The notes beneath the pieces are model-generated. The model was not told the DNA's origin. It did not search any database and saw nothing but the letters and a program-made list of their open reading frames with translations. Below, in pieces: positions 8,159-17,522 of a stretch of 64,000 nt of DNA. The DNA is from Allonocardiopsis opalescens (lineage in GTDB: Bacteria > Actinomycetota > Actinomycetes > Streptosporangiales > Streptosporangiaceae), in contig NZ_PVZC01000003.1 in assembly GCF_003002095.1 (NCBI RefSeq), positions 310,001 to 374,000 on the forward strand. Reading direction: 5' to 3'. The position numbers and the translations under genes were made by a program. The stretch's first letter is position 1, and each line of letters starts with the position of its first letter.

Positions 8159-9927
8159 TCCGCCGCCTGTTCCGCCTGTGGCCGCACCCCGGGCTCCTGG
8201 TCCGGCTCTGGCTGCTCACCGCCGTCCTCGCCGTCCTGCAGGGACTGCTGCTCGGCCTGCTGGTGCCGGTGCTGCGGGCACTGCTGCGCCCCGAGCCCGA
8301 CATCGCCGCCGCGAGCCCGTGGCTGGCCGCCGGCGCCGCCGGCCTGATCGCCTACGGAGTGCTCAGCGCACTCGCCCCGCCCATCGGCTACGCCGCCTGT
8401 ATCGAACTCGCGGTCCAACTCAGGCACCGCCTGATGCGGCACGTCACCACGCTGCCGCTCGGCTGGTTCAGCACCGAGCGCAAGGGCCGCTTCGTCCGCA
8501 CCGCCACCAGCGTCTCCCGCGACCTCGCCCAGCTCACCTACGTCATCGGCGCCCCCGCCATCACCGGCACGCTCGTGCCCGCCACCATCGCCGCGGTCGT
8601 CCTCGCGGTGGACTGGCGCGTGGCGGTGCCCCTCCTGGTCACGCTGCCCGTCGCGCTGGCCGCGCTGGCCCGCGCCAAGCGCACCGTCGCCGAAGTCTCC
8701 GCCGACATGGAGGTGGCCGGGAACGAGATCGCGGGCCGCGCCATCGAGTTCGGCCAGGCCCAGCCGGTGCTGCGCGCGGCCGGCCGCGCCGCCACCGGCA
8801 CCGCGCGCATGCGCGGCGCACTCGCCGAGCACCGGACCCGCTACCGCCGCGGCCTGCGCCGGATGCTCGGCCCCGACCTCGCCTACAGCGGCGTGGTGGC
8901 GGCCGGCTTCGTCGCCGCCCTGGTGACCGGCGTGCGCGCGCTGCTCGACGGGACCCTGCCCCCCGCCGACGCCGTCGCCCTGCTCGTGCTGGCCGTGCGC
9001 TACCTCGAACCGCTCGGCGGGATGATCGACCACGCCGCGGGCCTGGGCGCGATGCAGTACCTCGCCGAGCGCGCCGAAAAGGTGCTGCGCACCCCGGCGC
9101 TGCCGAGCGCGCCCCGCCCGGTGCGCGGCCTGGCGCACGCGGGCGTCGAGTTCCGGCAGGTCGCGTACTTCTACGGCGACGCCGCCGACGGCGCGGCCGG
9201 ACGCACCCCCGCCCTGCGCGACGTGTCCTTCGACTGCCCGCCCGGCAGCACCACGGCCCTGGTGGGGCCCTCCGGCTCGGGCAAGACCACCGTCACCCGG
9301 CTCATCGCCCGCTTCTTCGACGCCGACGCCGGGCAGGTCCGCGTCGGCGGCACCGACGTCCGCGAGTACGACCACGGCGTGCTGCTGAGCGAGATCGCGA
9401 TCGTCTTCCAGGACGTCTACCTGTTCGACACCACCATCGAGGAGAACGTGCGGATCGCCCACCCCGACGCCACCGACGCCGAACTCCGCGACGCGGCCCG
9501 CGCCGCCCGCCTGGACGAGGTGGTCGAGCGGCTGCCCGACGGCTGGCGGACCCGGGTCGGCGAGGCGGGCGCGCAGCTGTCCGGCGGCGAGCGGCAGCGC
9601 GTGTCGATCGCCCGCGCCGTCCTCAAACGCGCCCGCATCGTGCTCATCGACGAGGCGGCCTCCGCCCTGGACCCGGAGAACGAGCGCGCGGTCGGCGCCG
9701 CCGTCACCGCGCTCGCCCGCGACCCCGGCCGCACCGTCATCGTGATCGCGCACCGGCCCGCCACCCTGGACGCCGCCGACCGCGTCGTCGCCCTCGACGC
9801 CGGCCGCGTCACCGAGACGGGCACCCCCGACGAACTCCGCCGCACCGGCGGAGGCTTCGCCCGCCTCTACGACCAGTACGAACGCACTCGCGGCTGGCAC
9901 ATCACCGCCACGTTCCCGGAGGGGTGA
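8155..9927 (+). CDS. Fused ABC half-transporter, second subunit (YbtQ/IrtB-like)
   Basis: 590 residues. The start ATG overlaps the preceding stop, so translation is coupled. A six-helix membrane domain (about 15-310) is followed by a nucleotide-binding domain with GPSGSGKTT, LSGGERQR and IVLIDEAASALD. Both ATP sites of the predicted heterodimer look intact. It acts in the cytoplasmic membrane with the upstream subunit. Import of an iron-siderophore complex is inferred from the iron box and gene order; drug export cannot be excluded by fold alone. Confidence 0.85.
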   Translation: MIRRLFRLWPHPGLLVRLWLLTAVLAVLQGLLLGLLVPVLRALLRPEPDIAAASPWLAAGAAGLIAYGVLSALAPPIGYAACIELAVQLRHRLMRHVTTLPLGWFSTERKGRFVRTATSVSRDLAQLTYVIGAPAITGTLVPATIAAVVLAVDWRVAVPLLVTLPVALAALARAKRTVAEVSADMEVAGNEIAGRAIEFGQAQPVLRAAGRAATGTARMRGALAEHRTRYRRGLRRMLGPDLAYSGVVAAGFVAALVTGVRALLDGTLPPADAVALLVLAVRYLEPLGGMIDHAAGLGAMQYLAERAEKVLRTPALPSAPRPVRGLAHAGVEFRQVAYFYGDAADGAAGRTPALRDVSFDCPPGSTTALVGPSGSGKTTVTRLIARFFDADAGQVRVGGTDVREYDHGVLLSEIAIVFQDVYLFDTTIEENVRIAHPDATDAELRDAARAARLDEVVERLPDGWRTRVGEAGAQLSGGERQRVSIARAVLKRARIVLIDEAASALDPENERAVGAAVTALARDPGRTVIVIAHRPATLDAADRVVALDAGRVTETGTPDELRRTGGGFARLYDQYERTRGWHITATFPEG

Positions 9928-9930
9928 CCT

Positions 9931-11346
9931 ATGGGCGAGAAGAGGGCGCCCGCCACGGGCACGGACGCGTCCGTCCAGCCCGCGGACCCGCCGGGCGCAC
10001 GCGCGTCCGCGGGGGCCGGGAGCGGTGATGTGCCAGCCGGGAGCGCGAACGCGCAGGCCGTACGGGTGGGCGCGCCGCCGGGAGGCGGTGCCGTGGCCGA
10101 TGGGACCACCGGACCGGTCTGGCGCGACCCCGTGCGGCGGCGGCGCCTGCTCGTCGTCGGCGCGCTGTATCTGGTCGCCAATATCGGCTACTCGTTCTTC
10201 TTCCTCACCCTGGGCACGATCCTGCTCGGCCGGGGTGTGCCGATAGGGACGGTCGCCCTGGTGAACCTGCTCGGCGGGATCTACTTCGGCCGCTTCCTGG
10301 TGGCGCCGGCGGTGGACCGGTTCGGCTCGGCCCGCTTCGGGCACTACCGCGGCTGGCTGGTGCCGACCCAGCTGGCGCTGGTGCTGGCGCTCGTGGCGCT
10401 CTCCGCCGTCGATCCGGTCCGGCGGCTGCCGGTGCTGCTGGTGCTGATAGCGCTGGTGCTGGTCCTGTCGGTGCTGCACGACACCGCCCTCAACGGCCTC
10501 GCGGTGCTGCTGCTGCCGCCCGCGGACCGGGGCGTCGCCAACGGGCTGCAGATCGCGGCGGCCAGCGCGTCCATGCTCATCGGCTCCGGCGGCGCCCTGC
10601 TGCTGTACGCGCACGCGGGCTGGTCGGCGACCCTGCTCGCGCTGGCCGCCGTGTTCACGCTCCCGCCGGCCGTGCTGGCCCGCCTCACCGAGCCCCCGCG
10701 CCGGCCGGCCGAAGGCGGCGGCGCCCCGTGGCGCGAGCTGGCCGCCTTCTTCCGCCGGCCGCGCCTGGCCGCCTGGACCCTGCTGGTGATTCCGCTGTAC
10801 GGCATCGGGGAGTGGGCGGCGAGCGCGCCGCAGTCCGCCATGCTGCTGGCCGCCGACTGGCCGATGGAGCGGATCGCGCTGGTCCAGTCGACCGCCATCG
10901 CGGTCCAGATCGCCGCCGCGCTCGCCGCGGGCGCCGCCATCACCCGCTACGGACGGTGGCGCCCCGCCCTCGCGATCGGCCTCCTGGGCGCCGCGGCCGT
11001 GGCCGGGCTCCTTCCGCTGGCCGCCGGGAACGGCGCCATCGTCCCGACCGCCGTTGCCCTGGTCGCTCTCTCCGCCGCCTACGGCGCGAAGCTGACCTGG
11101 ATCTCCACCGTCTCCATGGACCTGGCCCGGCGCTCCTCGGCCGCGACCGACTACACCGTCCCGATGTCCGTCGAAGGCGTCTGCGTCACCGCGGTCACCT
11201 CGGCCGCCCTCGCCCTGGCCGGCGCGGTCGGCTTCCCGTGGATCGTCGCCGCCGCGGTCGCCCTCGCCCTGCTGGGCGCGGCCGTCGCCCCGGCCTGGGC
11301 CCGCCGCCACGTCGGCACTCCGCACCGGCCCGGCGGCCGCCGGTAA
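9931..11346 (+). CDS. MFS transporter, YbtX-like, of the iron operon
   Basis: 471 residues. The ATG follows GGAGGGG, three bases after the previous stop. The first 60 residues are a low-complexity Ala/Gly/Pro-rich leader; about 12 transmembrane helices follow (from LLVVGALYLVANIGYSFFF). The order ABC-ABC-MFS under an iron box reproduces ybtP-ybtQ-ybtX. The MFS member may move the siderophore or a precursor across the membrane. No siderophore biosynthesis gene lies in this window, so the ligand could be a xenosiderophore. Confidence 0.8.
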   Translation: MGEKRAPATGTDASVQPADPPGARASAGAGSGDVPAGSANAQAVRVGAPPGGGAVADGTTGPVWRDPVRRRRLLVVGALYLVANIGYSFFFLTLGTILLGRGVPIGTVALVNLLGGIYFGRFLVAPAVDRFGSARFGHYRGWLVPTQLALVLALVALSAVDPVRRLPVLLVLIALVLVLSVLHDTALNGLAVLLLPPADRGVANGLQIAAASASMLIGSGGALLLYAHAGWSATLLALAAVFTLPPAVLARLTEPPRRPAEGGGAPWRELAAFFRRPRLAAWTLLVIPLYGIGEWAASAPQSAMLLAADWPMERIALVQSTAIAVQIAAALAAGAAITRYGRWRPALAIGLLGAAAVAGLLPLAAGNGAIVPTAVALVALSAAYGAKLTWISTVSMDLARRSSAATDYTVPMSVEGVCVTAVTSAALALAGAVGFPWIVAAAVALALLGAAVAPAWARRHVGTPHRPGGRR

Positions 11347-11357
11347 CCTCGTGACCG

Positions 11358-12584
11358 ATGACGGGTGCGGCACGACCGGCGACGGGCGGTCAGGACGGCG
11401 CGGACGGCGCGGCGGAGCCGGCGAAGGGCCCCGGCGCCTGGCTGCGGCGGCGGCCGTGGCTGCCCGACCTCGCCGTGGTGCTGGCGGTGTTCGCCTACAA
11501 CCTGCCCCTCACCACCGTGTACCTGCTGGAGGGCGTGCCGCGCTTCGCCGCGGTGACGGCCGTCTCCGTGCTGCTGTGCGCCCCCTATCCGCTCCGCCGG
11601 CGCCACCCGCTCGGCGTGTTCGGGGTCATGCTGGCGGCGGCGGCCGCGCAGCCGCTGCTCGGGGCGGACCTCCTCGCCGCGGACATCATGCTCGCCTTCG
11701 CGCTGTACAACCTGGCGACCCGGTTCCGCTGGCCGGTCACCGCGCCCGCGGCGGCCGCGGTGGTCGCCTGGCTGCTCGTCGCGGCCGCACCGCTGCTGGA
11801 CCGGGGCTACCTGAGCGTCGGCGGCGTCGGCGTGCTGGTCCTGGTGGTCGTCTGGGCGTGGACCTGGGGCACTCTGGTCCGGATCCGCCGCGAGCACATC
11901 GCCGGCCTGCGCGAGCGCGCCCGCCAGTTGGAGCGGGAGAAGGAGGCGCAGGCGCGGATCGCGGCGGCCGAGGAGCGGGCGCGGATCGCACGCGAGATCC
12001 ACGACATCGTCGCGCACAGCTTGAGCGTCGTGGTGCTGATGTCCGACGGCGCGGCGTCGAAGGTGCGTGGCGAGCCCGAACGCGCCGAGCAGGCGATGCT
12101 CGCGGTCCGCGACACCGGCCGGGGCGCGCTCGCGGAGATGCGGCGCCTGCTCGGCGTGCTGCGGGAGGACGAACCTGGCTCCCACGCGCCGCAGCCCGGC
12201 ATCGGCCGCCTCGGCCGCCTGGTCGAGGAGTCCAGGAGCGCCGGGCTGCCCGTCGGGCTGACGGTGCGCGGCGAGCCCGCCGAGGTCCCCGCCGGCCTGG
12301 ACCTCGCGGTGTACCGGGTGGTGCAGGAGGCGCTGACCAACGTCCGCAAGCACGCCGGGCCGCTGAGCGCGGTCGACGTCGGGCTGCACTACCGCGGCGG
12401 CGGGCTGGAGGTGCGCGTCGCCGACGACGGCGCCGGCCCCCGCGGCGACGGGGAGTCCGGCGGCCACGGGCTGGTCGGGATGCGCGAGCGGGTCGCCGGC
12501 TACGGCGGCACGCTGCGCGCCGGGGCGCGGCCGGGCGGCGGCTTCGAGGTGCTGGCGGTACTGCCGATCGAGGGAGCGCGATGA
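11358..12584 (+). CDS. Two-component sensor histidine kinase, NarL/DesK-type
   Basis: 408 residues. Five or six N-terminal membrane helices (about 38-170) are followed by a coiled linker, a HisKA_3 dimerisation domain with phospho-acceptor His215 in EIHDIVAHS, and an HATPase domain with VVQEALTNVRKHA (N box) and DDGAGPRG. No extracellular sensor domain is evident, so it probably senses within the membrane or through the transporter. It overlaps its response regulator by ATGA. Downstream lies a BcrAB-like ABC exporter, which suggests an envelope-stress or peptide-antibiotic response circuit. Confidence 0.92.
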   Translation: MTGAARPATGGQDGADGAAEPAKGPGAWLRRRPWLPDLAVVLAVFAYNLPLTTVYLLEGVPRFAAVTAVSVLLCAPYPLRRRHPLGVFGVMLAAAAAQPLLGADLLAADIMLAFALYNLATRFRWPVTAPAAAAVVAWLLVAAAPLLDRGYLSVGGVGVLVLVVVWAWTWGTLVRIRREHIAGLRERARQLEREKEAQARIAAAEERARIAREIHDIVAHSLSVVVLMSDGAASKVRGEPERAEQAMLAVRDTGRGALAEMRRLLGVLREDEPGSHAPQPGIGRLGRLVEESRSAGLPVGLTVRGEPAEVPAGLDLAVYRVVQEALTNVRKHAGPLSAVDVGLHYRGGGLEVRVADDGAGPRGDGESGGHGLVGMRERVAGYGGTLRAGARPGGGFEVLAVLPIEGAR

Positions 12585-13258
12585 CGATACGGACCGTGCT
12601 GGTCGACGACCAGGAGCTGATCCGGACCGGCCTGCGGATGGTGCTGGAGTCCCGCCCGCAGATCGAGGTCGTCGGCGAGGCCGGCGACGGCGACACCGCG
12701 CTCGACCTGCTCCGAACGGTCGAGGCCGACGTCGTGCTCATGGACGTGCGGATGCCCCGGATGGGCGGCGTCGAGGCCACCCGGCGCATCCGCGCCGGCG
12801 GCACCGGCCCCCGGGTGCTGATCCTGACCACCTTCGACCTCGACGAGTACGCCTACGACGCGCTCCAGGCCGGGGCCAGCGGCTTCCTGCTCAAGGACAC
12901 GCCGCTGGACGACCTGGCCTCGGCCATCGCCCACGTCCACCTCGGCGACGCCGTCGTCGCGCCGAGCACCACCCGCCGGCTGCTGGACCACTTCACCCGC
13001 GCCCGGCCCCGGGCCGGCGCCGCGGACCCCGGTGCGCGCGGACGCCGGATCCAGGCGCTGACACCGCGCGAGCACGAGGTGCTGCGGCTGGTGGCCCGCG
13101 GCCTGTCGAACGCCGAGATCGCCGCGGAGCTCGTACTGTCGGAGGGCACCGTCAAGGTCCACGTCGGACGCATCCTGACCAAGCTCGGCCTGCGCGACCG
13201 GGTCCAGGCCGTCGTCCTCGCCTACGAGACCGGGCTGGTCGAGGCCGGCGAGCACTGA
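12581..13258 (+). CDS. Response regulator, NarL/LuxR family
   Basis: 225 residues. The receiver domain (1-120) has acidic pocket DD9-10, phospho-acceptor Asp55 (VLMDVRMPRMGG) and Lys in LLKDTPL. A LuxR-type helix-turn-helix lies at about 150-215 (LTPREHEVLRLVARGLSNAEIAAELVLSEGTVKVHVGRILTKLG). It is the cognate partner of the upstream kinase through ATGA coupling and probably activates the ABC transporter genes 120 bp downstream. Confidence 0.93.
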   Translation: MTIRTVLVDDQELIRTGLRMVLESRPQIEVVGEAGDGDTALDLLRTVEADVVLMDVRMPRMGGVEATRRIRAGGTGPRVLILTTFDLDEYAYDALQAGASGFLLKDTPLDDLASAIAHVHLGDAVVAPSTTRRLLDHFTRARPRAGAADPGARGRRIQALTPREHEVLRLVARGLSNAEIAAELVLSEGTVKVHVGRILTKLGLRDRVQAVVLAYETGLVEAGEH

Positions 13259-13379
13259 GGCCCGCCCGCCGGCGTACCCGTCCAGGCGTACCCGGCGGCG
13301 CCGGTACCCACTACGGCATAGCCGGAAGATATGCCCCAGGCGAGACGAATCCCGCCGCCGTCCCCGCGACAGTGGACGC

Positions 13380-14285
13380 ATGTCCCACATCGTCGCCACC
13401 GACGGGCTCACCAAGCGGTACGGGAAGCGCGCCGTCGTGCAGAACCTGGACCTGCGCGTCCCGACCGGCTGCGTGTACGGCTTCCTCGGCCCGAACGGCT
13501 CGGGCAAGTCGACCACCATGAAGATGCTGCTCTCGCTGGTCCAGCCGTCCAGCGGCGAGGTCCGCGTCATGGGGCGGCCGATGAACCGCGCCACCCGCCG
13601 CCGGCTGCTCGCCGACATCGGCTCGCTCATCGAGTCCCCGCCCGGCTACGCGCACCTGACCGGCCGGGAGAACATGCGCCTGGTCCAGCGGACGCTCGGC
13701 CTGCCCGAGGGCCAGGTCGAGCACGCGGTCCGCACCGTGCGGATGCACCAGCAGCTCGACAAGCGGGTCCGCGACTACTCCCTCGGCATGAAGCAGCGGC
13801 TCGGCATCGCGATGGCCCTGGCCAGGCGGCCCCGGCTGCTCATCCTGGACGAGCCGACGAACGGGCTCGACCCGGCCGGCATCGAGGAGATCCGCGAGCT
13901 GCTGCGCCGCCTCGCCGACGCCGGCGTGACGGTGATGGTCTCCAGCCACCTCCTCGGCGAGATCGACCGGACCGCCACCATGCTCGGCATCCTCAGCGGC
14001 GGACGGCTGATCTTCCAGGGCACCCGCGCCGAACTCCTCGCCGCCTCCACCCCCGACGTGCTCATCGACGGCTCCGAGCCCGAACGCGCGAACGCGCTGC
14101 TCCAGGCCGAGACCGGCAGCCGCCTCGACGGCGCCTCGGTGCGGGTGCCCGGACTCGACGACAAGGCGACCGCCCGGGCGGTCGCGCTGCTCGTCGGCGC
14201 CGGCATCGGCGTCCACGGCGTGCGCCGCGACGAGCAGTCGCTGGAGGACGTGTTCATGGACCTCACCGGGGGCGGCGGGCTGTGA
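13380..14285 (+). CDS. ABC transporter ATP-binding protein (BcrA-like)
   Basis: 301 residues with Walker A GPNGSGKST (about 38), signature YSLGMKQR and Walker B LLILDEPTNGLDP. The degenerate LGMKQR signature and C-terminal extension are typical of the bacitracin/lantibiotic self-protection group (BcrA, NisF-like). It couples by GTGA overlap to the first of two small permeases. The complex would export or detach a membrane-acting compound. Substrate unknown. Confidence 0.9.
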   Translation: MSHIVATDGLTKRYGKRAVVQNLDLRVPTGCVYGFLGPNGSGKSTTMKMLLSLVQPSSGEVRVMGRPMNRATRRRLLADIGSLIESPPGYAHLTGRENMRLVQRTLGLPEGQVEHAVRTVRMHQQLDKRVRDYSLGMKQRLGIAMALARRPRLLILDEPTNGLDPAGIEEIRELLRRLADAGVTVMVSSHLLGEIDRTATMLGILSGGRLIFQGTRAELLAASTPDVLIDGSEPERANALLQAETGSRLDGASVRVPGLDDKATARAVALLVGAGIGVHGVRRDEQSLEDVFMDLTGGGGL

Positions 14286-15028
14286 GCGCGCACGCGGTGG
14301 CGAACGAGTTCGCCAAGATGCGCCGGCTGCGCAACGGCCTGATCGCGGCCGCCATGGTGGCCGCCGTGGCCGGCCTGTCGCTGCTCGCCACCGTGACGAG
14401 CCCCGCCTTCGCCGCCCCCGGCGGACGGGTCTGGGCGGTGCCGCTCGCCGCGATGTCCTTCGCGGTGCCGCTGGCCTCGCCGCCGCTGCTGGCGGTCCTC
14501 GCCAGCCGGCAGGTCGACATCGAGCACCAGGGCGGCGGCTGGCTGCTCAACCAGACCTCCGGAATCGCGCCGGGCGGCCTCTGCCGGGCCAAGTTCGCCG
14601 CCCTCGGCCTCATCGTCGCCGCCGCGACGGTGCTGGAGAGCGGGCTCGTCCTCGGCGCCGGCCTGCTGCTGGGCATCGCGGCCCCCGTCCCGGCCGGGCT
14701 GTGGCTCGGCTTCACCGGGTGCGTCCTGGTGGCGAACCTGGTGCTGCTCGCCGTGCACCTCCTGCTGGCCGCCCTGATCGACAACCAGCTGGTCGGGCTC
14801 GGCGTCGGCCTGCTCGGCACCGTCGTCGCGGTGTTCGCGGCCGGGCTGCCGCCCGCGCTGACGCACACCACGCCGTGGGGCTACTACGCCCTGGCGGCCG
14901 CGGCCGGCTACCAGGGGGAGCGGCTCGTCGCCTTCACCCCCGCGTACCCGAGCACCGCCGCGCTGGGCGTCCTCGCCGCCGTCTCCTTCGTACTCATCAC
15001 CGCGCTGTTCGACCGCCGGGAGTCCTGA
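14282..15028 (+). CDS. ABC transporter permease (BcrB/ABC-2 type), first
   Basis: 248 residues. The GTG start overlaps the ATPase stop. Six hydrophobic segments, beginning LIAAAMVAAVAGLSLLA and ending VLAAVSFVLITALF. The N-terminal NEFAKMRRLRN matches the cytoplasmic coupling start of lantibiotic-immunity permeases. It works with the ATPase and the next permease. Confidence 0.85.
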   Translation: MSAHAVANEFAKMRRLRNGLIAAAMVAAVAGLSLLATVTSPAFAAPGGRVWAVPLAAMSFAVPLASPPLLAVLASRQVDIEHQGGGWLLNQTSGIAPGGLCRAKFAALGLIVAAATVLESGLVLGAGLLLGIAAPVPAGLWLGFTGCVLVANLVLLAVHLLLAALIDNQLVGLGVGLLGTVVAVFAAGLPPALTHTTPWGYYALAAAAGYQGERLVAFTPAYPSTAALGVLAAVSFVLITALFDRRES

Positions 15029-15029
15029 C

Positions 15030-15779
15030 ATGGGTGCCGTACACGCGGAGTTCCTGAAGCTGAAGCGCTCCCTGGCCTGGACGGTCGTCGCGCTGCTGCC
15101 GGCGGCCATGGCCGTCGCCGGCGCGGTCAACACGATCGCCGCCGGCCAGCAGCCCGAGGACGGCTGGCACACCGTGTGGCTGCGGTCGGCGGTGTTCTAC
15201 GGACTGTTCCCGCTCGCGACCGGGATCGGGATCCTCGCCTCCCTGGTGTGGCGGGTCGAGCACCGCGGCGGGAACTGGAACGCGCTGATGAGCGGGCCGG
15301 TGTCCTCGCTGCGGATCGTGGCCGCCAAGGCGGCCGTCGTCGCCGTGCTCGCCGCCGCGATGCAGGCGGTGCTCCTCGCCGCCGTCATCGCCGTTGGCAG
15401 ACTCGCCTTCGCGCTGCCCGGCATGCCTCCGGCCCGCTACTTCTGGATCAGCCTGCTGATCATGCTGGCGTGCGTGCCCGTGGCCGTCCTCCAGTCCGGG
15501 CTGTCCATGCTGATGCGCTCCTTCGCCGGGCCGATCGCGGTGGCCTTCCTGGGCGCCGCGGCCGCGGTCGTCATGCTGATGGCCGAACTGCCCGCCGCCG
15601 TCCTGGTCCCCTACGCCCTCATCGGCCGGGCCACCCAGCTCGGCACCGGCACCTTCGGCGACACCGGCGCCATCACCCCGTGGGCGGTCGCCACCACCGC
15701 CATCGCCGCCGTCGTCCTCACCGCCGCGCTGACCGCCGCGACGACCGCCGTCCTGAACCGCCGCGACACCCGCGCCTGA
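15030..15779 (+). CDS. ABC transporter permease (BcrB/ABC-2 type), second
   Basis: 249 residues with about six membrane segments; the N-terminus (AEFLKLKRSLAWTV) resembles its upstream partner's, as in NisEG/SpaEG-type pairs. Last gene of the two-component/ABC operon. Its stop lies inside the hairpin at 15771-15808. Confidence 0.87.
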   Translation: MGAVHAEFLKLKRSLAWTVVALLPAAMAVAGAVNTIAAGQQPEDGWHTVWLRSAVFYGLFPLATGIGILASLVWRVEHRGGNWNALMSGPVSSLRIVAAKAAVVAVLAAAMQAVLLAAVIAVGRLAFALPGMPPARYFWISLLIMLACVPVAVLQSGLSMLMRSFAGPIAVAFLGAAAAVVMLMAELPAAVLVPYALIGRATQLGTGTFGDTGAITPWAVATTAIAAVVLTAALTAATTAVLNRRDTRA

Positions 15780-15808
15780 CGGTCGGAGGGCACCGGCCGT
15801 CAGGCGCG
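15771..15808. terminator. Hairpin terminator overlapping the permease stop
   Basis: A perfect 12-bp inverted repeat (CGCGCCTGACGG / CCGTCAGGCGCG) with a 14-nt loop between two convergent genes; no T run. Confidence 0.7.
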
Positions 15809-15853
15809 GGCGTCGGGCGGGGTGGCCTGCCGTCCGCCGCTGCGGGGTGCCGC

Positions 15854-16351
15854 TCAGACCACCTCAGAGATCTCGGTCTGCAGGTCCGTCGCCTTGCGCA
15901 GCAGCCCGCGCATCAGGACCAGCAGCATCGTGAGGGCCACGCCCCCGCCGGTCGTCATGGCCGCCGCCAGGAAGGCGCTGAGCAGGTCCATCCCGTCGGC
16001 CGGCGAGGGGATGTCGGCGAAGAACAGGTGCACGGTGACGCCCCCGGTGAGCAGCGTCGCCACGACCGTCGCCCCGATGATGACGTCCACCCACAGGAAG
16101 GCCCTGCTGGTGAAGATCGCGTCCCGCCCGACCATGCCGAGCAGCTGCCACACCGCGATGAGCGCCACCTGCACGCAGGCGACCCCGATCACCGCCAGCG
16201 TCACGTAGGGCACCTCGAGCGGCGCGTAGGGCGGGAACCGCTCGACCTCGCCCGCCGCGGTCCCGGGAATGACCACGAACTGCCCGAACAGACCCATCAG
16301 GACCGCGAAGGCGACCCCGGCACGAAGGATGATGGTGAAGTACAGATGCAT
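15854..16351 (-). CDS. DUF2975 membrane protein
   Basis: 165 residues with four transmembrane helices (about 8-30, 48-72, 85-108, 120-145), the usual size and layout of the DUF2975 family. Such genes are commonly followed by a small XRE-type regulator gene; here none follows and the next gene downstream is convergent, so the usual partner is missing. Function unknown. The AT-rich repeat region immediately upstream is probably its promoter and operator. Confidence 0.8.
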   Translation of the reverse strand: MHLYFTIILRAGVAFAVLMGLFGQFVVIPGTAAGEVERFPPYAPLEVPYVTLAVIGVACVQVALIAVWQLLGMVGRDAIFTSRAFLWVDVIIGATVVATLLTGGVTVHLFFADIPSPADGMDLLSAFLAAAMTTGGGVALTMLLVLMRGLLRKATDLQTEISEVV

Positions 16352-16392
16352 GCATCGATTATCGATATTTAGCTATCGAAAATCAATAGGCT
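16352..16392. promoter_or_regulatory. AT-rich ATCGAT-repeat promoter/operator of the DUF2975 gene
   Basis: Directly upstream of the start are two ATCGAT copies (16354-16359 and 16361-16366) and a further TATCGA (16374-16379) in an AT-rich island unlike its surroundings. Repeats at this spacing suggest a regulator site. The regulator is unknown. Confidence 0.45.
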
Positions 16393-16557
16393 CCTCAGTC
16401 CGCGGTCTCCCTCGAACCACCCCCCACTCCGCCAGCTCAGACGCCCCGTCCGCCGCCGCAGCGCCACTCCCGGCACCACACGACCGGATCCGGCCACTCC
16501 GCCCGCCCCGCGCCCTCACCCCCGCGGCGCGAAGCAGGCCCACCCCGGCCCGGCCGC

Positions 16558-17475
16558 TCAGGGGCGCACGCGGATGACGGTCTTGCCCTTGCGCCGCCGG
16601 GTCGGGTTGAGCGCGGGGATGGCGTCGTCGAGGGTCGTGACGGTTCCGATGTGCGCGCGGAGGCGCCCGTCCCGCACCCGGTCGACGATCTCCACCAGTT
16701 GACTCGGAACGGATTCGACGACGAAGTCGACCGCCAGGCCGTCGACAGGGCGGGCCTCAACAGGTCCGACCACCGACACCAGCGTCCCGCCAGGCCGGAT
16801 GACGCTCGCCGAGCGCCGCTGGACATCACCGCCGATGACGTCGAAGACCAGGTCGACCCCGCCGATGTCGTCGAGGTCCTCGTGGTCGAGGTCGAGGAAC
16901 TCGTTCGCGCCGAAGTCGAGCGCCGCCTCGCGGTCGGCCGCCCGACCGGTGCCGATGACGTAGGCGCCGAACTCCCGGGCGAGCTGCGTCACCACAGATC
17001 CGACCGCGCCGGCCGCGCCGTGTGCGAGGACGCTCTGCCCCGCCTGAAGGCGGCCGTGCCGGAACAGGCCCTGCCACGCGGTCAGGCCGGAGATCGGCAG
17101 GCTCGCACCCACCGTGAAGTCGACGTTCCCCGGCAGCGGTGCCAGATTGCGCGCCTCCACGGCCGCGTACTCGGCCAGGGTCCCATCGCGGTGCCAGTCG
17201 GTGATCCCGAACACCCGCTGCCCCGGCGTGAGTCCCGTCGTGCCGTAGCCGAGCGAGTGGACCACCCCGGCGAACTCGTGGCCGATGATCGCATGGGCGC
17301 GATCGCGACCGGAGCGGTCGACCCACGTCGAGGGCCACTCCCACTCCGCGGGGACGAAGCCCGAAGCGTGGACTTCGACGACGACGTCGTTGATCGCCGG
17401 GGTCGGCTCAGGCCGCTGTACGAGTGTGATCCCGGCTGCTTCCGCAGCCTGGTCCGTCGCGACGATCGCCTTCAT
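16558..17475 (-). CDS. NADPH:quinone reductase-like MDR oxidoreductase
   Basis: 305 residues from the ATG at 17475, which follows GGTGGAGG. A GroES-like fold is followed by a nucleotide-binding fold with AHGAAGAVGSVVTQLA and an acidic-basic pocket at TGRAADR that suggests NADP(H). No structural-zinc Cys cluster is present and IIGHEFAGVV replaces the catalytic zinc site, so it belongs to the zinc-free quinone reductase type. It diverges from a TetR regulator across two palindromic operators, hence probably an inducible detoxification enzyme. Confidence 0.88.
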   Translation of the reverse strand: MKAIVATDQAAEAAGITLVQRPEPTPAINDVVVEVHASGFVPAEWEWPSTWVDRSGRDRAHAIIGHEFAGVVHSLGYGTTGLTPGQRVFGITDWHRDGTLAEYAAVEARNLAPLPGNVDFTVGASLPISGLTAWQGLFRHGRLQAGQSVLAHGAAGAVGSVVTQLAREFGAYVIGTGRAADREAALDFGANEFLDLDHEDLDDIGGVDLVFDVIGGDVQRRSASVIRPGGTLVSVVGPVEARPVDGLAVDFVVESVPSQLVEIVDRVRDGRLRAHIGTVTTLDDAIPALNPTRRRKGKTVIRVRP

Positions 17476-17522
17476 GGGTGCCTCCACCATCTCGTGCTCG
17501 TCGGCTCTGCGCGCCGATTTTC

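Noticed and set aside
7807-11373. A 1188-codon minus-strand open frame over the iron operon
   Set aside because: Low-complexity composition and no motifs; three well-conserved transporter genes occupy the plus strand.
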